From: Pseudomonadota bacterium
GTDB lineage: Bacteria; Pseudomonadota; Gammaproteobacteria; Pseudomonadales; Halieaceae
NCBI GenBank assembly: GCA_030591305.1
Contig: JAUVBI010000065.1
Coordinates: forward strand, 1-12,818
Direction: 5' to 3'
Length of the DNA stretch: 12,818 bases
Positions 1 to 5,202 of this stretch are shown here, one piece after another. Numbering within the stretch: position 1 is the first letter of the stretch; every line of letters starts with the position of its first letter. Below the pieces are notes generated by a model. It was given only the letters and a program-made list of their open reading frames with translations. It was not told where the DNA came from and did not search any database. The position numbers and the translations under genes were made by a program.

Positions 1-1082
1 CGACGAAACTCATGATCTATCAGCGCCCGCCTGTGAACCCTCTCGAAACGAAACCAGTAATTATCTCTCTCTTCGCCGCCCTCATCGCTGAATATACTTT
101 GTTTATGAGCCCCATCCCGGGGAAACCAGACCGGCTGGAAAAGCGACAAACAAGGGGCGGAAGTACCCGTCATCATAAGCTGCGGCAATTTGCCTTTTCG
201 CAAGCGCACAATCATGGAGCTGCACGTTTGACTGGGACGCGTTACTCCCCCGGCGTGCATACAAATATCCCGGTTACTGTGCCTGGAAAAATTGGGCGAA
301 TGGTTGGCATGCCGCCGCAGACTGGCTGCCAGGGTAGTAAAAGAAACCGATTTTTCTGCAAACATATTCCCCAGAGAAGCCTGGCTCGCATCCCGTCGCT
401 GCTGCGCGCAGCCCATACGTTTCATAAACCGCGTATCGAAGGCCCTGGCAAAACTGAAATCGCCTCTGCCACTGAAGTATTTATTCTTTTTTGCGAAATC
501 AATAAGGCCCGAAGAGCATAGGTCAAAATCCCCTTCGACAGTCAGGGCATTAGATATCGCTCCGAAATTAGTGATCTGCTTTGCCACCCAGTGGCGACCG
601 GCGGTCTCGAGTATCCAGGCCTCCCCGCTGTCTGCAATGACAAAGCTGCTGTCGTAGCGGAAAGACTTGTTCCGGAATCCAGCCGGCCCTCCCTGCCCGT
701 GGCATTGCAGCAAAGTTGTTATACACTCCAGGGCATGTCGGGCATTATCTCCTCTTTCCAGCCCCAACCTCACCAGGTCCATACCCAGTAAGGCTTCACC
801 CTTTTTCTCCACAAGTTTGGTAAATACCGCCTCATTGCCAATCACCACACCGCGGTCGTTGACGCCCATCTCTGCCCCCCACATCCAGGTGGGCCTGGAC
901 AAAATAACACCATGTGTATGTATGGCCTGCGGCAGTGAGAGATAGGTGGTTTGCAAGCTTGTGTTGACGTCATGTTCTTTAGCGGGAATATAACAAACAA
1001 TTTGCGGCTCGCTGGCTTCCCGGTCACTATTTTTAGCAAAATAGGTCTCACCATGCTGTCTAATTATCTGCGTATCACACAT
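1..1082 (-). CDS. Secernin-like peptidase family C69 (dipeptidase), 3' end cut by window edge
   Basis: This frame is open from the ATG at 1082 to the left edge (360 codons, no stop), so the C-terminus lies outside the window. The protein begins Met-Cys-Asp-Thr; removal of Met would expose Cys2 as the N-terminal nucleophile, as in Ntn-hydrolases of family C69. Further family-type blocks are AKNSDRE (residues 16-22), a SRPTWMWGAEMGVN stretch (62-75), IGNEAVFTK (81-89), GMDLVRLGLERG (100-111), GQGG (129-132), a SSFVIAD segment (145-151) and WILETAGR (156-163). The family hydrolyses dipeptides or related amide bonds; the substrate here cannot be told. I see no signal peptide, so it is probably cytoplasmic. 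The start is supported by a perfect AAGGAGG at 1088-1094. It is read away from the glycosylase gene at 1471 and probably stands as its own unit. Confidence 0.85.
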   Translation of the reverse strand, partial: MCDTQIIRQHGETYFAKNSDREASEPQIVCYIPAKEHDVNTSLQTTYLSLPQAIHTHGVILSRPTWMWGAEMGVNDRGVVIGNEAVFTKLVEKKGEALLGMDLVRLGLERGDNARHALECITTLLQCHGQGGPAGFRNKSFRYDSSFVIADSGEAWILETAGRHWVAKQITNFGAISNALTVEGDFDLCSSGLIDFAKKNKYFSGRGDFSFARAFDTRFMKRMGCAQQRRDASQASLGNMFAEKSVSFTTLAASLRRHANHSPNFSRHSNRDICMHAGGVTRPSQTCSSMIVRLRKGKLPQLMMTGTSAPCLSLFQPVWFPRDGAHKQSIFSDEGGEERDNYWFRFERVHRRALIDHEFR

Positions 1083-1087
1083 AAAGC

Positions 1088-1094
1088 CCTCCTT
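1088..1094 (-). promoter_or_regulatory. Strong Shine-Dalgarno for the C69 peptidase gene
   Basis: On the minus strand the bases read AAGGAGG, fully complementary to the 16S rRNA 3' tail, five to six bases before the ATG at 1082. It fixes the start codon. A TATACT that could serve as a -10 box lies at 1117-1122 (minus strand), but no convincing -35 goes with it. Confidence 0.75.
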
Positions 1095-1366
1095 CCCATG
1101 GCGTATCATAACTCGCAGTATACCTGCTGAAGAAAGGACTATATGGGCAATATTCAACATCAATTGGCACCATCAAACAGAGTCTGAAGTACCGTATTGC
1201 AAAAGCCATGGTACTGCTTCGATTAGGTGATTCTGCAACGATACCCGTTTCCAGCATTGTTTAGACATTAGAGCGCACAGTTAAAAAGCTTACTTTTATT
1301 GTGGTTGAATTTTACACATTGTATGTGGGTTAAATCGGTATTAGTGCCTTAAATCAGGTGCTGTAT

Positions 1367-1396
1367 TTGACCTCAGGGACAAGTACTCCTTCTAGT
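1367..1396 (+). promoter_or_regulatory. Candidate sigma70 promoter ahead of the glycosylase gene
   Basis: TTGACC (1367-1372, five of six bases match TTGACA) and TCTAGT (1391-1396, four of six match TATAAT) are spaced by 18 bases. Transcription would start near 1403, directly at the inverted repeat 1404-1448, giving the glycosylase mRNA a structured leader of about 68 nt. Judged by eye only. Confidence 0.3.
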
Positions 1397-1403
1397 TCAA
1401 TAA

Positions 1404-1448
1404 GAGCATAATAAACTCGCGCCGAGAGGTGCGGGGTTTTTTATGCTC
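1404..1448 (+). terminator. Intrinsic-terminator-like hairpin just upstream of the glycosylase start
   Basis: CTCGCGCC (1416-1423) pairs with GGTGCGGG (1428-1435), including two G-U pairs, around a GAGA tetraloop. One G and six T follow (1437-1442), the form of a rho-independent terminator on the plus strand. An outer perfect 8-bp repeat, GAGCATAA (1404-1411) with TTATGCTC (1441-1448), would close a longer stem and compete with termination. No annotated gene ends here: the glycosylase begins 23 bases downstream. It may terminate a small RNA or the small frame ending at 1264, or act as an attenuator or 5' stabilising hairpin. Confidence 0.55.
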
Positions 1449-1470
1449 AGGCAGCCATAAGGGGAGCAAC

Positions 1471-2139
1471 GTGGGAAGTTTTGAAAACATTTATCAACGC
1501 GCCTGTGAGCGCAAGGGTGGAGAGAAAGAAGTATCTGCCCTGCTCCCCAATGTTCGCAGCGCCCGCGCACTGGCAAATACGCCCAACCACCGCTATTTAT
1601 CCGAAATGACCCGCTGCGTCTTCCAAGCAGGTTTTGTATGGCGGGTGGTAAACCAGAAATGGGATAACTTCGAAGATGTGTTCTTTGGCTTTCCCCCGGA
1701 GAAAATTGTGCTGTTGAGCCCGGAACAACTGGAACGCTTTGGCCAGAACAAACGCATCATCCGTAATATGCAAAAGGTCGTAGGCGTACAGCATAACGCC
1801 CGCTTTGTACTTGATGTCGCCAGGGAGCATGGCAGCTTCGGCAAGTTCATCGCCCAGTGGCCCAGCGAGAACCTGATCGGCTTATTTGCCACCCTGAAAA
1901 AGCACGGCAGCCGCCTGGGAGGCATGACCGGACAGCGGGTACTGCGCAATATGGGTAAGGATACCTTTGTAATAACACCTGACGTGGTACGCGCCCTGCA
2001 GGGGACAGGGCTGGACATAAAGAACAATCCGGGCAGCCAGCGAGAACTTAGGCTAATCCAGGAAGTATTTAATGTGTGGCACAAAAAATCCGGCCTGGCT
2101 TATAGCCACATCAGCCGGATTTGTGCCTGCTCAGTATAA
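1471..2139 (+). CDS. DNA-3-methyladenine glycosylase I (Tag) family protein, divergent
   Basis: A 222-residue protein of the Tag-like HhH-GPD glycosylase group, which excises alkylated bases in base-excision repair. The match is by recall: MTRCVFQAGFVW (46-57) aligns with the E. coli Tag CLEGQQAGLSW region, followed by FEDVFFGFPPEKI (67-79), RIIRNMQKV (95-103), GSFGKFIAQWP (121-131), a LGGMTGQ segment (149-155) and a C-terminal ISRICACSV. As I align it, the Tag pocket Glu38 is replaced by Cys49, and the Tag zinc ligands (Cys4, His17, His175, Cys179) are not evident. The lesion specificity is therefore uncertain. I chose the GTG at 1471 because AAGGGGA (1459-1465) precedes it at good spacing; an ATG at 1429 would lie inside the hairpin. 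It is convergent with the TolC-OmpA gene, and its 3' end also carries that operon's probable terminator. Confidence 0.8.
   Translation: MGSFENIYQRACERKGGEKEVSALLPNVRSARALANTPNHRYLSEMTRCVFQAGFVWRVVNQKWDNFEDVFFGFPPEKIVLLSPEQLERFGQNKRIIRNMQKVVGVQHNARFVLDVAREHGSFGKFIAQWPSENLIGLFATLKKHGSRLGGMTGQRVLRNMGKDTFVITPDVVRALQGTGLDIKNNPGSQRELRLIQEVFNVWHKKSGLAYSHISRICACSV
2078..2127 (-). terminator. Rho-independent terminator for the leftward TolC-OmpA gene, inside the glycosylase coding end
   Basis: On the minus strand AAATCCGGC (2122-2114) pairs perfectly with GCCGGATTT (2094-2086); the T run continues to 2083, giving six T in all. The 19-base loop contains a second stem, TGGCT/AGCCA, around a 3-base loop (2096-2108). 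Outer GGCAC/GTGCC bases (2127-2123 and 2082-2078) add more pairing. It lies about 40 nt past the TAG at 2168, as expected for the end of the secretion transcript, but falls in codons about 204-219 of the opposing glycosylase gene. Confidence 0.7.
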
Positions 2140-2167
2140 CCAGCGCTGAGTGAGGAAACACCTCCCT

Positions 2168-3982
2168 CTAGTTTGCAGCCCCTGGTGCGGATAACACCAG
2201 TTCTACACGGCGATTACTCTCGCGACCCGCCACTGTATCGTTGTCACCAACGGGGCGTTCCTGACCGTAACCTATTGCCGTCACCTGCTCGGGGTTTATA
2301 CCGTGCTCTTCCACCAACATATTGCGAACGTTAGCAGCCCTGCGGTCGGACAACCACTGGTTATACTCGGGCGTGCCAGAGGTGTCGGTATGGCCTTCAA
2401 CTACGGCAGTAACACCTGAATTTTCCTCCAGGAAGGCGGCGGTATTGGCGATCTCGCTGTCGAAGTTGCTGGAGATAACTGAGGAGTTGTGTGCGAACTG
2501 TACTTGCACTTCCAGGGCCACCTTACTGGCACCCACACTGCGATAGCGATCACTGGCACCGGTCAGCTCTGCAAATATGGCATCGGCATCTATCTCGATA
2601 GCGTTAGGCGCTTCAGCGGGACACAGAGGTTGTCCGTTTTCATCATCGCCGCGACCGAGATTCAGATCGAGCTCTCTGATCTTTTCTGCATTCAGGCCAT
2701 CGACATCCATGGCGGCCAGCAACAAGCCCATATTAGACAGCGTGCTTGCCTGGGAAATCATCAGGTCAGCCCGGGCTGAAATATACGCACGCTGGGTATC
2801 GAAGTATTCATTCTGGCTATCTAACAGGTCTAGCAGGGTGCGCCGGCCAAGATCAAACTGATCATTGTAAGCGCGGCGAGTCTTGCCCTGTGCCAACTGA
2901 CTTCGATCGAGAAAAACCACCTGATCTTGCAATACCCTGGCATCGTTAAAGGCAATCATGACATTCTGCCTGACATTGAGGCATGCCTGCTTGCGCTCTT
3001 CGATAGCCGCGTTGTAACGGTTGTAGTACTCGCGCTTGCGGGCACTGTCCGAACCACCACGAAACAGGTTGTAGCTGAGCACCAGTTCGATTGCCTCTTC
3101 ATCAAAACGGCCGTCAAAGCCATCGGTGTCATGCTCTACCTCATTGCGATAGCGCAGGTCGATACGCGGCATCATCGGTGCATTGGTCGCATTCAACGCC
3201 GATTGGGTGGAACGTAAATTTTCGATTGCAGCGTTGATCTCCGGGCTTTGCTCGTAGGCCAGGTTCAAAGCAGATGAGCGCAGCTCTGGAATCATGCTGG
3301 TGGGAACAGAGGGCATTTGCAGATCATCTGCGGGCAAATCACCAACAATACGCTGGAAGCGAACCTGAACATCGTGCAGGTTGGTGGCTTCTGTCAGCAG
3401 ATTGGACTCTGCCAATGCGATGCGGCTCTCCGCCTGCTCAAGGTCCACACCCTGGCTAACGCCGCCACCGGTACGCTCGGCAATTTTGTCATACAACTGG
3501 CGGTGAACCACATAGTTCTGTTCCGCAAAGGTAACCAGCTTCTGATAGCGAACCACATCCAAAAAGGCCTCCGCAGCTTCCAGGGCAACTTCCTGGGAGG
3601 AGCGCTGTAAATCGTAGTAACGTGATAGTTTGGCGTAGCCCAGTCTCGAGACTTCTTCGCGGGTCTGGAAACCGTCAAACAACATCTGGGTGATAGAAAA
3701 ACGAGCGGCATCGCGGGTATAGCGGCCGGTATCGATCAGGGGCGTGTCACGCTCTTCCCGTCCGATATCAGCATTCAGGTCTACGCTGGGATAATAACCA
3801 CCGCGCGCTACGTTTTGCGCCTCTCGGGTCGCCTCGAAGTTGTACCAGTCGGCATTGACTCTGGGGCTGGTTAGAACCGCCTGGGTCACAGCCTGTTCAA
3901 AATTTGAAATAGGTGCGGCCAGAATCGTCGGGGCGGTAACGCCAATTGCAATTGCAATTGGCGCTAATAAACAGTTTTTCAT
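2168..3982 (-). CDS. TolC-family outer-membrane channel (LapE/AggA type) fused to a C-terminal OmpA domain
   Basis: A 604-residue exported protein. It has a signal peptide (MKN, hydrophobic stretch about 5-19, AXA-type cleavage near Leu-Ala-Ala), then two TolC/OEP repeats (about 27-240 and 250-445). Typical blocks are a GGYYPSVDL segment, a VSQGVDLEQAESR segment and QFDLGRRTLLDLLDSQNEY. A Cys-containing linker leads to an OmpA-like peptidoglycan-binding domain (about 488-600) with the GHTDTSGTPEYNQWLSDRRA core. TolC-type channels of this group are usually about 450 residues, so the OmpA part is an addition. It should form the outer-membrane exit of the type I system whose ABC and HlyD parts lie upstream, with the OmpA domain tethering it to the cell wall. 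I chose the second ATG (3982): AGGGA at 3990-3994 gives 7-base spacing, while the ATG at 3988 is too close and the one at 4042 would put 20 residues before the signal peptide. Confidence 0.9.
   Translation of the reverse strand: MKNCLLAPIAIAIGVTAPTILAAPISNFEQAVTQAVLTSPRVNADWYNFEATREAQNVARGGYYPSVDLNADIGREERDTPLIDTGRYTRDAARFSITQMLFDGFQTREEVSRLGYAKLSRYYDLQRSSQEVALEAAEAFLDVVRYQKLVTFAEQNYVVHRQLYDKIAERTGGGVSQGVDLEQAESRIALAESNLLTEATNLHDVQVRFQRIVGDLPADDLQMPSVPTSMIPELRSSALNLAYEQSPEINAAIENLRSTQSALNATNAPMMPRIDLRYRNEVEHDTDGFDGRFDEEAIELVLSYNLFRGGSDSARKREYYNRYNAAIEERKQACLNVRQNVMIAFNDARVLQDQVVFLDRSQLAQGKTRRAYNDQFDLGRRTLLDLLDSQNEYFDTQRAYISARADLMISQASTLSNMGLLLAAMDVDGLNAEKIRELDLNLGRGDDENGQPLCPAEAPNAIEIDADAIFAELTGASDRYRSVGASKVALEVQVQFAHNSSVISSNFDSEIANTAAFLEENSGVTAVVEGHTDTSGTPEYNQWLSDRRAANVRNMLVEEHGINPEQVTAIGYGQERPVGDNDTVAGRESNRRVELVLSAPGAAN
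3940..3963. repeat. 24-bp perfect palindrome within the signal-peptide codons
   Basis: The bases 3940-3963 equal their own reverse complement; the core is CAATTGCAATTGCAATTG, a tandem of ATTGCA units. It encodes the Ile-Ala-Ile-Ala-Ile-Gly hydrophobic core of the TolC-OmpA signal peptide, 20 to 43 nt after the start codon. In mRNA it could fold into a hairpin of about 10 bp close to the ribosome entry site. It may be a regulatory structure or a by-product of repeated Ile-Ala codons. Confidence 0.6.
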
Positions 3983-4076
3983 TTTCATTTCCCTATAGCA
4001 GCGCGTGCTGGCCAGAGAAACTCCCCAGCTACACTCATTCACTGGGCTGTCAGTGTAAGTAACCTATTTTATACAT

Positions 4077-4096
4077 CGTATTCAGTGCTGAATGCG
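4077..4096. promoter_or_regulatory. Candidate operator: 20-bp dyad in the TolC-OmpA leader
   Basis: CGTATTCAG (4077-4085) and CTGAATGCG (4088-4096) are inverted repeats around a central TG, with eight of nine positions symmetric in each arm. It sits about 20-40 bases downstream of the predicted start of transcription. The short-spacer inverted-arm layout is of the kind bound by NarL/LuxR-type dimers, and such a regulator is encoded two genes upstream. The link between the two is inference. Confidence 0.4.
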
Positions 4097-4123
4097 AAGA
4101 ACTGCGTCACAAAACGCGCGTCA

Positions 4124-4151
4124 ATATTACATATTCTTCCTGCCATGTAAA
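4124..4151 (-). promoter_or_regulatory. Candidate sigma70 promoter for the TolC-OmpA gene
   Basis: Read on the minus strand, TTTACA (4151-4146) and TAATAT (4129-4124) are 16 bases apart. The start would fall near 4117, giving a leader of about 135 nt. This would let the outer-membrane part be expressed apart from the exporter genes upstream. Confidence 0.4.
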
Positions 4152-4175
4152 TTACCCCATATAAACCAAGCTTTT

Positions 4176-4208
4176 GGTGAAAACCACGCAATTGCGTTAA
4201 TCGTCACC
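4176..4208 (-). terminator. Nested inverted repeat at the end of the small conserved gene, possible weak terminator
   Basis: The 12-bp palindrome ACGCAATTGCGT (4186-4197) is flanked by GGTGA (4176-4180) and TCACC (4204-4208), which pair as an outer stem. On the minus strand the palindrome is followed by GG and four T. It overlaps the TAA stop at 4197-4199. Stems are short, so termination may be partial, or the site may be an operator. Confidence 0.3.
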
Positions 4209-4514
4209 GATAAGGTTGAGTTTTTCGTGTATTTCACTGCGCATGCGTTGACGCTGCATCATTTTTTCCTGAGCCGAGTCCGGCAGATCGGTAAATAGAA
4301 TGACGCCCTTACCTATAAGCACCTCAACCAGGTCTTCAAGCACCCGGATAAAATCCTGGTCAGTGGAGTCCAGTGAGCGCTCTACGGCCTTCATTTGTGC
4401 CAGGAAACTCACCAACTGTCCGTCATCGGCCGATACTTCCTCACTAAATTCAGTGCTCCCTGCCCGACTGACGGCAACAATCTCTCCCTCTGTATTACGC
4501 TTTATATAGGGCAC
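4197..4514 (-). CDS. Small conserved protein of unknown function (often mislabelled tryptophan synthase beta-like)
   Basis: A 105-residue acidic, soluble protein without signal peptide or membrane segment. It starts MPYIKRNTEGEIVAVSR, then has a helical C-terminal part with DFIRVLEDLVEVLIGKGVI (about 54-72) and FTDLPDSAQEKM (74-85). I recognise the pattern of a gammaproteobacterial family that databases often call 'tryptophan synthase subunit beta-like'; nothing in it resembles TrpB, and its function is unknown. The GTG at 4514 is supported by AGGAG at 4522-4526 with a 7-base spacer. It follows the LuxR-type gene by 55 bp in the same direction, so it is probably the last gene of the exporter operon or a partner gene to it. 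Confidence 0.8.
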   Translation of the reverse strand: MPYIKRNTEGEIVAVSRAGSTEFSEEVSADDGQLVSFLAQMKAVERSLDSTDQDFIRVLEDLVEVLIGKGVILFTDLPDSAQEKMMQRQRMRSEIHEKLNLIGDD

Positions 4515-4569
4515 TTCTCTGCTCCTGCATTAAACAAGCTACTTCAACACGTTCACGTCGGGTGGACAC

Positions 4570-5202
4570 TCAGTTCACCGTGGTATGGGTGGAAATATTA
4601 TTCATCGCCAGAGCCAACTGCACCCGGTCGCGAACGTTCAGTTTTCCGAATATGGATGACAGATGTGCTTTGACCGTGCGCTCGGTAATCTCCAGGGATT
4701 GTGCAATTTCACGATTTGTCGCACCGTGCGCCACCTGGCCTGCCACCATCAACTCCCTGGCCGTCAGTTCATTCAATTCAGGTTTGCCTGAACTCTCTAC
4801 CGCTGGCGCAGTGCGCACGGACAGGACAAGCAGGCGCTGCATCAAGTCCGGCAACATCCACAAGCCACCGTGTTCTACTACCAGCGCTATTTCTCGCAGT
4901 TGTTCTGCCACAGCACCAACATGGCAATAACCAGTACAACCCGCATTAAGTACCTGAAATGCCTCGGCCTCCTCTGGTGATGCGGCCATGACGACCACGG
5001 GTTGGCCCAGTGCAACAGCCATTGCAATCTCATGCCCTTTTTCTGCGGAGAGCATATTACTCGTGTCCAGCCAGACAATGGCAGGCATAGAGACCATCGC
5101 AGCCGCGATATCTGACACCCTGCTTACAATTTTTCCCTCGGGAAAGGCAGTATCCCAGCGGTCTCTCAATTGGCCTGCAGAAGATACAAAAAAGTGCTGC
5201 AT
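4570..5202 (-). CDS. LuxR/NarL-type transcriptional regulator with degenerate receiver domain
   Basis: A 210-residue protein. Residues 143-198 form a clear LuxR-type helix-turn-helix: LTARELMVAGQVAHGATNRE, then IAQSLEITERTVKAHLSSIF (167-186) and KLNVRDRVQLAL. Residues 1-125 look like a receiver fold with Asp46 (IVWLD) in the place of the phospho-acceptor, but the acidic pair near the N-terminus is missing and the conserved Lys late in the domain is not seen (GYCHVGA at 91-97). Phosphorylation is therefore doubtful, and activity may be set by another signal. Its ATG overlaps the HlyD stop by one base (TAATG at 5204-5200), so the two are translationally coupled. It likely controls this secretion cluster; the target sites are not shown by sequence alone. 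Confidence 0.85.
   Translation of the reverse strand: MQHFFVSSAGQLRDRWDTAFPEGKIVSRVSDIAAAMVSMPAIVWLDTSNMLSAEKGHEIAMAVALGQPVVVMAASPEEAEAFQVLNAGCTGYCHVGAVAEQLREIALVVEHGGLWMLPDLMQRLLVLSVRTAPAVESSGKPELNELTARELMVAGQVAHGATNREIAQSLEITERTVKAHLSSIFGKLNVRDRVQLALAMNNISTHTTVN

Larger units (their letters stand above)
1083..1470. other. Divergent intergenic region between the C69 and glycosylase genes
   Basis: About 390 bp separate two divergently read genes. The left part must hold the leader and promoter of the C69 gene. A short plus-strand open frame without a good start codon runs from 1112 to the TAG at 1262-1264; its C-terminal half reads like real protein (KQSLKYRIAKAMVLLRLGD), so it may be a gene remnant or an unrecognised small gene. 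The stretch 1265-1400 is AT-rich and shows no coding frame. The right part holds a promoter candidate and a terminator-like hairpin, listed separately. Confidence 0.5.

Noticed and set aside
12..945. Several plus-strand frames at the left edge
   Set aside because: They are shadows of the C69 peptidase reading frame on the minus strand, which is open across the whole region and carries family motifs.
1075..1257. 60-codon minus-strand frame overlapping the C69 start
   Set aside because: Its end overlaps the strong ribosome site and start of the C69 gene, it has no ribosome site of its own, and it resembles no family.
1593..2084. 163-codon minus-strand open frame opposite the glycosylase gene
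   Set aside because: It is a mirror frame of a recognisable gene, with Ser/Arg/Pro-rich composition and no family pattern.
2130..2150. CTCAG/CTGAG inverted repeat after the glycosylase stop as a terminator
   Set aside because: The stem is only five base pairs and has no T run; the compound hairpin at 2078-2127 is far better.
3983..4042. Upstream start at 4042 for the TolC-OmpA gene
   Set aside because: It would add 20 polar residues before a standard signal peptide and has no ribosome site; 3982 has AGGGA at good spacing.
4197..4514. Tryptophan synthase beta subunit
   Set aside because: At 105 residues it is far too short and has none of the TrpB PLP motifs; the name is a database label only.
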